NCBI RefSeq assembly: GCF_001757355.1
Contig: NZ_MINO01000008.1
Coordinates: forward strand, 1 to 64,000
Source: Sphingobium phenoxybenzoativorans
Lineage (GTDB): Bacteria; Pseudomonadota; Alphaproteobacteria; Sphingomonadales; Sphingomonadaceae
Length of the DNA stretch: 64,000 nucleotides
Reading direction: 5' to 3'
This document shows positions 1-7,698 of this stretch, one piece after another. Position numbers and translations under genes: made by a program. The notes under the pieces are model-generated. The model saw only the letters and a program-made list of their open reading frames with translations, was not told the origin of the DNA and made no database searches. Positions within the stretch are counted from its first letter, which is position 1, and each line of letters starts with the position of its first letter.

Positions 1-666
1 CATGGCCAGGATGCCGATTGTGCCCGTCGCGAGTTCAGTCGCGCCGAGCAGAAGGACGCGGCGATGCCAGGATGCCGGTGCCGGGACGTCGGTGGGGTAC
101 GACCACTCGCTGGGGAGCGGCCGTCCCGGCTGCGCATTCTCGGTGCGATTGGGCTCGGAGGGTGTGGCAGCGAAAGCTCGACGGGCGACGTCGAAAATGT
201 CGTCGGGTTGGCCGCCGCCATCCAAAAATCCCTGGCGGTAGGCAGGTCGCCGGACATCGGGATCACCCAGTCGTGGCGGTGACGGCGGCCTGGATTCCCA
301 TCCCGCCCGGGCAGCGTAGAGTCCGTCGGCGTAGGCAACGGCAGCATCCCAGCCATAGCCATGCACGTCACGACCATGGAGGATCGCGGGGTTTCGGCTG
401 TCGGTGCTGCCCTGGGCGATCTGGCGCTCGATGCAGGCAAAGTTCGCGGCCACGCGCTGGCGCTCGGTTTCCTGGGCGATCGCTTCGTTGAGGGGACGAA
501 GCGCCTGAACCCGCTCGCGGGAACGCGCCATGCGGGCGTCGAGGGGCGCATCGTTCGGCAGGTCGGGGAAACGGCGCCAGGCATCGGCCAACGCATGGGC
601 GTGATGAGCCGGACGGCCGCGCGCCATCCAGCATCCCGCATCGGCGGGATCGAAACTGTCGGTCAT
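1..666 (-). CDS. Hypothetical protein, 3' end beyond the window
   Basis: An open frame starts at the ATG at 666 and stays open to the first base of the window, giving at least 222 residues. The protein begins MTDSFDPADAG and has a charged, probably helical middle around residues 45-75 (ETERQRVAANFACIERQIA), then a Gly/Tyr-rich stretch (HGRDVHGYGWDAAVAYADG) and a Pro-rich tail. The codon third positions are GC-rich, as in the PRTRC genes upstream. It is the last visible gene of the minus-strand operon and starts 22 bases after the likely stop of the gene before it. I do not recognise a family. The C-terminus is cut off by the window edge. Confidence 0.6.
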   Translation of the reverse strand, partial: MTDSFDPADAGCWMARGRPAHHAHALADAWRRFPDLPNDAPLDARMARSRERVQALRPLNEAIAQETERQRVAANFACIERQIAQGSTDSRNPAILHGRDVHGYGWDAAVAYADGLYAARAGWESRPPSPPRLGDPDVRRPAYRQGFLDGGGQPDDIFDVARRAFAATPSEPNRTENAQPGRPLPSEWSYPTDVPAPASWHRRVLLLGATELATGTIGILAM

Positions 667-687
667 GACGATCTCCGGCCTGGAATG

Positions 688-1154
688 TCAGCGGCTGGCG
701 AGAAGCAGGTCGAGCGCGCGCGCGAACACCTCGTCGCCAGCGTCGTTGACGATGACCGCGGCGGGATTGGTGGCGCGCACGGCGCGGGCGACCGCTTGCG
801 GAGCGGATATTGCAATATCCGGCCACTCTCGATTGTGAGAAGGTTAGTGCGTAAAAGGCGCTTTAGGCGCCGGGACTCGAGTTCGCGCGCGAGAAGGTCG
901 GCTACCTCGATCTCGAGATCATGGTCGCAGCCGAGATTTTCATCCAGGGTGCGCACCGGCCGGTTGGCCTTGAGCCAGGCATCGACCTCGGCCACGGTCC
1001 ACCGGCCAACCTGGTGATAGAAGTCCGCTCCGCCCGTTCCCTGGTTTCGGGCATGAAAGGCGAGTTCGCCTTCGATCCAGACTTCCGCCGAGAAAGCCGC
1101 GGTTTCCTGCGATAGCGCGGCGCTGTAGGAGATACGCCGTAGTTCGATTTGCAT
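688..1154 (-). pseudogene. Hypothetical plasmid-type protein, apparent frameshift near its 3' end
   Basis: The frame starting at 1154 (MQIELRRISYSAALSQETAA) reads well to about residue 117 (LLTIESGRILQYPL), then turns into a Pro/Ser/Arg-rich tail typical of wrong-frame GC-rich DNA and stops at 663. From about 800 down, another frame reads AVARAVRATNPAAVIVNDAG and ends FARALDLLLASR at a TGA at 688-690, with much higher GC at third positions. Joining the two gives a protein of about 155 residues that resembles small conserved plasmid/ICE proteins in general layout. The break lies beside a 16-bp perfect palindrome. Against this, the longer frame's stop forms an ATGA overlap with the next start at 666, so the longer tail cannot be ruled out. 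Function unknown. Confidence 0.45.
805..820. promoter_or_regulatory. 16-bp perfect palindrome inside a coding region
   Basis: GGATATTGCAATATCC equals its own reverse complement. It is AT-rich in a GC-rich neighbourhood and sits at the point where the reading frame of the surrounding gene seems to shift. It could be a binding site for a dimeric protein, such as the operon's own ParB, or chance. Confidence 0.4.
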
Positions 1155-1214
1155 GGGGATTCTCCAGACTGCTCCATCATGCGGAGCACCCTCCCCTGTT
1201 CCCTCTCCCCCTTT

Positions 1215-1499
1215 CTAGGCGCAGCCCGGACTGTCGCCCGCGCCGCAAGGCCGGTATTCGGCATCGTAAGAGCAGCTGTTCTCGAATTCGGGATCGTCGG
1301 TTTCATCGACCAGATAGCCGGTGACCTCTTCAGCCGGCTCCGCCTCCAGCACACCAGCGGCGTTCGGAAGGAGACGAACGGGGAATATCCCGCGTCCGAC
1401 GATCGCGTCAGCCCGCAACATCGCGCCCGCATGATCCTCGGCGGTCACCGCGACCTTGACCCTGATCGTCGTATAGACATGGACGTGAAACCCTCTCAT
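1215..1499 (-). CDS. Hypothetical protein (94 aa)
   Basis: The protein begins MRGFHVHVYTTIRVKVAVTA and ends in an acidic, Cys-containing tail (ETDDPEFENSCSYDAEYRPC). I chose the ATG at 1499 because it overlaps the stop of the gene before it in an ATGA arrangement, which suggests translational coupling. It belongs to the minus-strand PRTRC operon. No family is recognised. Confidence 0.6.
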   Translation of the reverse strand: MRGFHVHVYTTIRVKVAVTAEDHAGAMLRADAIVGRGIFPVRLLPNAAGVLEAEPAEEVTGYLVDETDDPEFENSCSYDAEYRPCGAGDSPGCA

Positions 1500-1771
1500 G
1501 CCGGGAGCTCCGACCAGCCACCGGCGTCGCTGATCCAAACCATTCCGAGCGCCCGGAGCGGCATTTCCATGCAATCACTGGTCTCAGCGAGGGGATCGCG
1601 CACGAACACGCTGCCGCGGTCGTTGGCACGCTGCGGGGCGCGTCCGCCGAGCACCATCAAATCGTTGGCCCCACCCGGCATGGGGACGATATCCCCCGGC
1701 CTGACCTTGGCGGCCAGCACCCGGCCAATGGTATAATGAAGGGTCCAGCCCCTCTGGGAAAGTGACGCCAT
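1496..1771 (-). CDS. Hypothetical protein (91 aa)
   Basis: The start at 1771 (MASLSQRGWTLHYTIGRVLA) has a clear AAGGAG ribosome site eight bases upstream; longer frames upstream lack one. The sequence contains Gly/Pro turns (VRPGDIVPMPGGANDLMVLG), suggesting a small beta-rich fold. It follows the ThiF gene after 112 bases and overlaps the next gene by four. Function unknown. Confidence 0.6.
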   Translation of the reverse strand: MASLSQRGWTLHYTIGRVLAAKVRPGDIVPMPGGANDLMVLGGRAPQRANDRGSVFVRDPLAETSDCMEMPLRALGMVWISDAGGWSELPA

Positions 1772-1883
1772 GTTTGGTCTCCTTGTGTGAATTTGCGAAG
1801 GCGCGATTCTCCCGCCGCTCCGCCGGACTGGCGTGCGGTTCCGGCCGGTGCAGGCCGACTGACACGGGGTGATGCGGGTAGGT

Positions 1884-2642
1884 TCAGTCGCCGCGCGGCA
1901 ACGGGATCGGGACGGCCTGACCGCTGGCGAGGTTGAGGAATGCGCCGGCGTGACCGATGGAGCCGCGTCCGAGAAGGTCGAACAACAACGCCAGGGCATG
2001 GCTCGCAACGACGCGGTTGACGAACAGCGACTGGCGTTCGAGCGCTTCGGCGACCGAGCAGGAAGGGGCATCGTCGTCGGGCAGGTTTTCGTCGGCGAGT
2101 TCGGGGAAATATTCAAGCACGGTCGGCAGGCGATGGCGGTGCTTGTTGGAACAGTGCTCCGGGGAGCCTATGAGATATTGCCCGTCGCTCGCGCGATTGC
2201 CGAGATCCATCCAATAGGCGGGAACGGTCCCGCATTCGGCGAGCGCGGCACCGATCGCGCGGCGGGCCGATGCCGTGTCGACACAGGTGATGACGATGTC
2301 GGCGCCATCCATACTAATGGCTTCAGGGGCGCGGCCGTGCACTGCCTGCCAGGCCAGGCCGTGTGCGAGGTTGATCCGTTCGGTGAGCGTGCGGGCCTTG
2401 GAACTGCCGACGTCGCCCCGGTAATATGGCTGCCTGCCGAGATTGGCTTCGGTCACGATGTCGTCGTCAATCACGACGACATGCAGCGATCGCGAGGAGA
2501 TCGCGCGCAGCGCGGTGTCGAGCGAGGCGAGTCCCATCAGCATCTGCCCGCCGTTTCCGCCGCAACCGACCAGCAGGATGTTGATCGTGCGATTATCGAA
2601 CCCGGCGGGCAGATAATGACGATCCGTGAGGTCAGTCGGCAT
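1884..2642 (-). CDS. PRTRC system ThiF family (E1-like) protein
   Basis: This is the E1/ThiF/MoeB-like adenylating enzyme of the PRTRC cassette, 252 residues. It shows the nucleotide-binding loop LLVGCGGNGG (residues 24-32), a DDDIVTEANLGRQ segment (59-71) matching the family's D...NLxRQ motif, and ITCVDTASARR near residue 118. A later DDAPSCS is a candidate for a functional Cys. I start at 2642 (MPTDLTDRHY) because upstream residues are Ser/Arg-rich and belong to the PRTRC A gene, which it overlaps by 11 bases. By family knowledge it should adenylate the C-terminus of a small beta-grasp protein; PRTRC C is the obvious partner. The substrate in this cassette is not known to me. Confidence 0.88.
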   Translation of the reverse strand: MPTDLTDRHYLPAGFDNRTINILLVGCGGNGGQMLMGLASLDTALRAISSRSLHVVVIDDDIVTEANLGRQPYYRGDVGSSKARTLTERINLAHGLAWQAVHGRAPEAISMDGADIVITCVDTASARRAIGAALAECGTVPAYWMDLGNRASDGQYLIGSPEHCSNKHRHRLPTVLEYFPELADENLPDDDAPSCSVAEALERQSLFVNRVVASHALALLFDLLGRGSIGHAGAFLNLASGQAVPIPLPRGD

Positions 2643-3291
2643 GACGGTCTCCTGAAAACGGGCTCCGTGGTAACGGCAGGAACATGCCGTCGGCGCAAAG
2701 GCGCGCGAGCATCGCCGGACCACAGGGATCGTCGAGCCGGCCGACGACGATCGCGATCTTCGTCGCATGGGCGTCATCGGCATCGTCGGTGGTGCTGAAG
2801 AAGGCGGGACCGACCCCGTGGCTGTGAAAATCGCAGACAACATGCCAATCGGGCTGCGGAATCGGCGTGCGATAGACGAGGCGCGAGGGTGTGGCTTCGT
2901 CGATGACAGGAAGGTCCACCGCGAATTCCCGGGTCGCTTCGTTCCAGAGGACGAACGCCGCGGCTTCATTGGGCAAGGCTGCGCGAAAATGATCGAGAAT
3001 ATGATCGAGATGCTCGCGTGGAATGAGCCCGCAGCGCAGTTCGGCGCGACAGGCGCCCGTGCTGCCATAGGGCATATGGAGGGAAAGCGGCGGCGTGATC
3101 GGGAAATCCAGTTCCAGCCAGGGCCGGCGCAGGATGAGCATGACGCCGTCTATCCCGATCGCAAGGCCGCGTCCGGCGCGGGCGGCGCGCAGCATAGCGA
3201 GGGCGGGCGAGCGTCCCTGTGGCGGGACCGGATAACAGGGCACGGCGGCAAGGACCGCGGCCGCAGTGGGATCGTCAGCAAGCACGGTCAT
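2632..3291 (-). CDS. PRTRC system protein A, JAMM/Prok-JAB peptidase
   Basis: A 219-residue protein whose C-terminal half carries an intact JAMM zinc-peptidase signature: His156-Ser-His158, then Ser166 and Asp169 at canonical spacing in FHSHGVGPAFFSTTDD, with Glu109 (PNEAAAFVLW) as the likely catalytic Glu. JAMM enzymes remove ubiquitin-like tags or process their C-termini, and prokaryotic ones sit beside E1-like genes, as here. It is translationally coupled at both ends: its ATG overlaps the stop of B (ATGA), and its end overlaps ThiF. The assignment is firm; the target protein is unknown. Confidence 0.88.
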   Translation of the reverse strand: MTVLADDPTAAAVLAAVPCYPVPPQGRSPALAMLRAARAGRGLAIGIDGVMLILRRPWLELDFPITPPLSLHMPYGSTGACRAELRCGLIPREHLDHILDHFRAALPNEAAAFVLWNEATREFAVDLPVIDEATPSRLVYRTPIPQPDWHVVCDFHSHGVGPAFFSTTDDADDAHATKIAIVVGRLDDPCGPAMLARLCADGMFLPLPRSPFSGDRHAD

Positions 3292-4118
3292 TGGTTCGCC
3301 CCTCTCGCAAGGAGCTTTCCGAGAGTCATCTGATCGGTCCGGGTTGCTCGCCGGGAGGCCTGTCGTGTCCGACCGGGATCGAATGGCCTGAGACGCCTGA
3401 CCGGAAAGCGCTTCGCCTTGCGCGCGGCGAGGTCGTCCCAGAGCCGAACCAGACCACCTTTGCCGGTGATGGTCAGTTCCTGTCCGGGATTGGGGTGGGT
3501 GGACCAGCTATCGAACACCCCGCGCTCGAATTCCGGGATGGAGGCTGTCGTCAGCGTTTTTGGCTTCGGAATGTTGCCCCAGCAAAGTTGCCCGTCGAGA
3601 TAGACATTGAGCACCGGCGAGTGCAGCACCGGGGTATCGATGCCGGGGCGTTCGTTTGCCGGCAAGGCGTAAACGCCGAACCCCGATCGGGTCGCGATGA
3701 ACAGATGCGGCGGATACGGGACCGGCATAGTGGTTCGCGCGGCGAGCACCTGCAGGCCGGCGGGCGGATCCGTGAGAGCGAAATAGGCCGGGCGAACCTG
3801 GGTCGGGATCCACCATGCGAGCATGTCGGGATGAGCGACCAGCACATTGTCAGGCAGGAATTCGGGAAGAACGGTCCGGCCCAGGGCCTCGGTCCATTGA
3901 CGCAGATGCGCGCGCGACAGCGATGTGCCCGCGCCGATGATCGGCTTTCCCTCATCGTCATGCTCGATCGCATGGATGCTGGCGAATGCGGCGGCGCCCG
4001 CGCGAGCGGTGGCATAGGGACTGGCGTTGCGGATCGGCTGGCTGCGGTAAAGGAGAATGGCGTTGGTCAGCGCGAGGCCGCCGGCGGTCGCTTCGAACTG
4101 GGTGCGGTGGTCGGACAT
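3288..4118 (-). CDS. PRTRC system protein B (E2-like fold)
   Basis: A 276-residue protein at the B position of the PRTRC order. I start at the ATG at 4118 (MSDHRTQFEATAGG), preceded by GAGG, and not at the TTG four codons upstream. The middle has YPPHLFIATRSGFGVYAL (residues 135-151) and the end of the core has SPVLNVYLDGQLCWGNIP, where Cys179 sits as an E2 catalytic Cys would. PRTRC B proteins have been grouped with prokaryotic E2/UBC-like families; I apply that from memory, and catalysis is inferred only. The C-terminus is very basic. It ends in an ATGA overlap with A. Confidence 0.82.
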   Translation of the reverse strand: MSDHRTQFEATAGGLALTNAILLYRSQPIRNASPYATARAGAAAFASIHAIEHDDEGKPIIGAGTSLSRAHLRQWTEALGRTVLPEFLPDNVLVAHPDMLAWWIPTQVRPAYFALTDPPAGLQVLAARTTMPVPYPPHLFIATRSGFGVYALPANERPGIDTPVLHSPVLNVYLDGQLCWGNIPKPKTLTTASIPEFERGVFDSWSTHPNPGQELTITGKGGLVRLWDDLAARKAKRFPVRRLRPFDPGRTRQASRRATRTDQMTLGKLLARGANQ

Positions 4119-4126
4119 AAGGAACC

Positions 4127-5291
4127 TCAAAGGTTGGCTGGATCGAGCTGGATCAGGTCCTGCGCGGCGAGCAGGAACCGCGCGCCGACACGCAAGGACG
4201 CGAACCAGTCGTCGATCGGGACTGAATCTGGCAAAGGGCAGAAGCCGGCGATGTCCATGAAGCCGTATTCCATCCCGTGGCGTCCGACGTCATCGACCTC
4301 GCGTGCGAACTGCTCGACCGGAACGAGCGTCAGCGGGGGCAATGTCGAGCATTCCTCGATGCCGGGGAGATACTCTTGGGCAATCTCGATATCGAATTGC
4401 CAGGCGCTGCGCTCCGGTCGGAGTTTCCCGAGAGCGGCGTACGCCTTGCGGAGTTCCTCCAGTTTCCGGTGTAAGCCGTTCGGAAGTTCCGCCGATGCCC
4501 CCGCGTTTGCCGCGATCATCCAATCGGGCCGGCGAGACTCCATGTTGGATGGCAGAGTGAGTTCCTCGATATCGTCAGGATCCATGCCCTGATATTCGAC
4601 GATCCACTGCCGCGCGGTTTCATCATCGGTCGCGCCGTCCCAATAGTACATAGAGATTTCATCGAAGAGGTCCTGGTAGCCGAAGATCGGAAGGGCGCGG
4701 CCCAGCATATCGTCGAGGGCCTTGTAGGCTGCGGCGCGCCAGGGAATGGGCGCATCGCTGTCTTCGATCCATCCGAGGTCGAGTTGCCCCATGCTGTCGC
4801 AGATCACCGCGATAGCCGGCGGATAACCTTCGTTCCCGTGAAGAACCGCGACCCTGAAGTCCGCGAATTCGACGGAGCCCAGAATGTCGAGCACCGCCTT
4901 GTCGAACAGTCGTTCGATGCGCTGGCGCGCCTGGTCGCGAGTATAGCGTTTAGCCGTCGTTTCCCGAGACGTGGCCCAGCGGCCTATCAGCTTGTGATGG
5001 GACGCCAGTGGAGCATCGAAGAGGGCGGGAATGTCGCCGGACAGTGCAACGGCCCGCCCCGCGAGGTCAGCCAAGGGGTGGAAGGCGCAGGCCCGGTGGC
5101 GGCGGGAGCGGCCTGGGAGCCTTGCTCCCGCCGTCCCCGGACGCGAGAAGGATGCACGCGTGGAGCGCCTGGGTTTGCTCGCTGCAGATTGGCTGGGTGA
5201 ATTCGGATGTGTCGCCATTGCCGGGCTCGATCCATTCGATGAGCGTTTTACGAACTGCGGACGGGATCGCCGCGCTGCTGCCGCGCGCCAC
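4127..5291 (-). CDS. PRTRC system protein F, apparent frameshift in the N-terminal part
   Basis: The long downstream frame (about 335 good residues from CAFHPLADLAGRAVALSG to the stop at 4127) is the PRTRC F protein by its place between C and B. Its nominal N-terminus upstream of about 5110 is a basic, low-quality stretch. A second frame starts at a GTG at 5291, two bases after the stop of C, and reads convincingly (TLIEWIEPGNGDTSEFTQP, ALHACILLASGDGG) to about 5130. One indel in the GC-rich segment 5085-5150 would join them into a protein of about 387 residues. It may be a sequencing error or real inactivation. The role of F is not known. Confidence 0.65.
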
Positions 5292-5293
5292 GG

Positions 5294-5500
5294 TCAGCCC
5301 TTGGTGCCGACGGCGCGCCGGTATTCGGTGACGTGAGCGCCGCCCGACACGCCGGCGTCGACCATCTCGGCGTTGAGAACCGCGGGGTAGAGCGTGGCAT
5401 GGTAGGCACGCAGACCGTCGGGATCGTTGGCGAGATGCGGCGGAACCGGAAGGTCGATGCCGTCATAGCGGTACGCGCGGGTGAGATGGTTGATCTGCAT
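5294..5500 (-). CDS. PRTRC system protein C (small ubiquitin-like candidate)
   Basis: A 68-residue protein, MQINHLTRAYRYDGIDLPVP, matching the length and opening of PRTRC C proteins. Pro-rich LPVPPHLAND is followed by a YHATLYPAVLNAEM segment, and the protein ends in Gly (RAVGTKG). The family has been linked to prokaryotic ubiquitin-like beta-grasp proteins. A terminal Gly would suit E1 adenylation, although only a single Gly is present here. It sits directly upstream of F with a two-base gap. Family call good; the tag role is inferred. Confidence 0.82.
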   Translation of the reverse strand: MQINHLTRAYRYDGIDLPVPPHLANDPDGLRAYHATLYPAVLNAEMVDAGVSGGAHVTEYRRAVGTKG

Positions 5501-5549
5501 GAGGTAAAACTCCCGGCTTGGGTCGTGGCGAGATTTGAGCGGAGTCCGG

Positions 5550-5987
5550 TCAGAACAAGGTGGCGGGTTGGTCCGGTTTGGCGTCGACCGGCGGGGTGAC
5601 CGCGTGCTGGAGCTTCGGAGGACTCACAGGCACCGTCGTCTTTGCTGTCGCGGCCTTCGTGGCGGCCTTGGCCTTCGCGGCCTCCGCTGCGGCGATCCTT
5701 GCGTCCTCGGCCGCCTGGCGCTGATCGGCGATCTGGTCGGCAAGGGTCTTGCGCGTAGCGATGAGCTGGCCGAGTGCGCCGTCCGATCCACGGCCAAGTT
5801 CCGCATCGATCTCCACGGCGGTTGCGGTGATCGAGATCGGGCGGGTCTCGCCGGATTCGAGACCGTGCTTCGCGCCTTCCGCCTTGCGGGGAATGACGGT
5901 CAGCGTGACGGTATCGTCGGGGCCGGCGACAAGATCGAAACCGAGCGAATAGTTGGCGAGAAGCGGCAGCAGGTTGGCAATCAACAT
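5550..5987 (-). CDS. PRTRC system protein E
   Basis: A 145-residue protein. I start at 5987 (MLIANLLPLLANYSLGFDLV), the usual opening of PRTRC E; upstream residues are Pro/Arg-rich and non-coding in style. The N-terminal half is a compact beta-rich domain (GPDDTVTLTVIPRK). Residues 75-125 are an Ala/Lys-rich helix, and the tail is Pro-rich. It lies between ParB and C in the usual cassette order. No catalytic motif is seen and its role is unknown. Confidence 0.82.
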   Translation of the reverse strand: MLIANLLPLLANYSLGFDLVAGPDDTVTLTVIPRKAEGAKHGLESGETRPISITATAVEIDAELGRGSDGALGQLIATRKTLADQIADQRQAAEDARIAAAEAAKAKAATKAATAKTTVPVSPPKLQHAVTPPVDAKPDQPATLF

Positions 5988-6024
5988 GGGCGTTGGTCCT
6001 TGTCTGGAAGGGTGAGGGTGTCGG

Positions 6025-7662
6025 TCAGGCGGCGATTTGCGAGATGGGAGCGTCGGCCGGCTGGGCAGCACGATCCGGGGGCGGTCCATAGGCGCCATCG
6101 AGCGTCATGCAGCCCGGCAGACGTCCCGCCCAATCGAACCCGATGCGATTGAGCATGCTGGTGACAAGCTCGGTCTTTTTCGATGCGAGCAGCTTGGCGA
6201 ACCGTTTCTCGCCGACATGCGCGATCAGGCCGCATTCCTGGGCGATGAACTTGAGCTCTTCCTTTGTGTAGCGCTCGAGAAAGGTCTGATCGACCTGCCA
6301 CGTCTCGCGCAAGTCGACCTCGAACACTCTCGCAAGGTCCGCGACATGATCGAAGCTGAGCACATCCTTGGCGTAAGCGCCGCCGATGACGGCCAGCACA
6401 TTGGCGGCCCGCGCATCGGCAAGCGCCCGGATTTCCGCGATCTTGCCCTTGAAGTCGAGGTCCGGGAACGAGGCGCCGACGAGGATGCCAGCGCGGGACG
6501 TCAGCGTGTCGGGCTTGATCTGCGAAAGCGTGCCCGACATCGCCGCCACAAGGATCGTGGTCCGGGCGTGGACAGCATTGCCCGCGAGCGCACGGGCAAG
6601 CGCGGTTCGCCATGTCGCCTCGCGAAGCTCGGCGGTTCGGGTCGCGATCGACCTGGCCGTGACGGTCGGCTTATGCGCCGTCGACGCGGCCGGCACGGTC
6701 TCGGCAGTGCGTGGCGGGGGAGGCTCGCGGTTTTCGACAGCACTGGATGATATGGCGCCGCGTTCCGGCTGCGGCTGGAGATCCATCGATGGCGCGGGTT
6801 CGACGGTGACATCGTCCTGCGCATCAGCGTCGGCATCATCGGCAGCAGGAGGCATCGCTCTCCTGGCCGCCTTCGCGGCGCGCTCCTTTTCCTCGAAACG
6901 GATCACCTCGGCGGCTTCGGTCTTGAGCTTGAAGCATCCCGGATTGGTGCAATGGCCATCATCGACATGGGTTTCGAAAAGGACTTGCTGCGCCGCCGAG
7001 TTGAACGGACAGGTGGCGCACTCGGTCTTGTCGAAACAGGCGCTCGCGAGGCTATGCGTGATGCGCATCAGTTCCTTGCGCGTATCGTTCACGTCAAGAT
7101 TCAGGCGCAGGATCGTGTCGAGGGCCGTGTCCTGCTTGTCCTTGGGGATGACGGCGAGCAGTTCGGCGTGACCAACCTTGATCCGGCGCTCATCGAGGGC
7201 GGTCTTAGCGGCGTCGGTGAGTTCAGCGAGCGCCAGGCGGCGATCAAGCTTGGCGCGGGACCAGGCCAGTCGCCGTGCGGCCTCGGCGCGGTCGCCGTTG
7301 CATGCCGCGAGGTAGCGGACGGCGGCATCGGCCTGCTCGGTCTCCGACGGATCGTCACGGTCGTCATTCTCGGCGATCGCGGCATCGAGCGCTTCCTGGT
7401 CCGTCATCACGCGGATGATGACCGGCACTTCGCCGTCGAGCCCATAGACTTCCAGCCCTGCCCTGTACCGGCGCTCGCCGGCGACGATGGCATAGACGTC
7501 GTCCTTCGGCCGGAGCAATATGGGCTGGAGTATGCCGCGCTGCCGGATGGAAGCCACCATCTCCTCGTGCTTCTTCCGGTCGAAATACCGGCGGGGATTG
7601 TCGCCCTTCACGATACTGGCGAGCGGCAGCGTGGAGGGATAGCTCGGTTGTAGCGAGGTCAA
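6025..7662 (-). CDS. PRTRC system ParB family protein
   Basis: A 545-residue ParB/Spo0J-type protein. The N-terminal nuclease-like/CTPase domain carries NPRR (22-25) and GERRYRA (62-68), the hallmark boxes of ParB CTP binding. A helix-turn-helix region follows around residues 125-165 (AEAARRLAWSRAKLDRRLAL). A Cys cluster (CFDKTECATCPFN, then CTNPGC) around 210-245 looks like a zinc site, as in PRTRC ParBs, which are longer than chromosomal ParB. A Pro/Ala-rich linker leads to a C-terminal domain of about 200 residues. ParB proteins bind centromere-like DNA. No ParA gene is in the window. It starts 36 bases after the primase stop. Confidence 0.92.
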   Translation of the reverse strand: MTSLQPSYPSTLPLASIVKGDNPRRYFDRKKHEEMVASIRQRGILQPILLRPKDDVYAIVAGERRYRAGLEVYGLDGEVPVIIRVMTDQEALDAAIAENDDRDDPSETEQADAAVRYLAACNGDRAEAARRLAWSRAKLDRRLALAELTDAAKTALDERRIKVGHAELLAVIPKDKQDTALDTILRLNLDVNDTRKELMRITHSLASACFDKTECATCPFNSAAQQVLFETHVDDGHCTNPGCFKLKTEAAEVIRFEEKERAAKAARRAMPPAADDADADAQDDVTVEPAPSMDLQPQPERGAISSSAVENREPPPPRTAETVPAASTAHKPTVTARSIATRTAELREATWRTALARALAGNAVHARTTILVAAMSGTLSQIKPDTLTSRAGILVGASFPDLDFKGKIAEIRALADARAANVLAVIGGAYAKDVLSFDHVADLARVFEVDLRETWQVDQTFLERYTKEELKFIAQECGLIAHVGEKRFAKLLASKKTELVTSMLNRIGFDWAGRLPGCMTLDGAYGPPPDRAAQPADAPISQIAA

Positions 7663-7698
7663 GGCTCGTCTCCTGTGTGGATTGTAGCAGGCTCGCGT

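Noticed and set aside
14-1017. Long plus-strand open frames across the first kilobase
   Set aside because: They are Arg/Gly-rich mirrors of GC-rich minus-strand genes; codon third-position GC and the operon layout favour the minus strand.
1869-2798. 309-codon plus-strand frame opposite ThiF
   Set aside because: The opposite strand encodes a clear E1-like protein with family motifs; the plus frame has no recognisable domain.
3219-4592. 457-codon plus-strand frame opposite PRTRC B and F
   Set aside because: It lies entirely across two minus-strand PRTRC genes and reads as low-complexity basic sequence.
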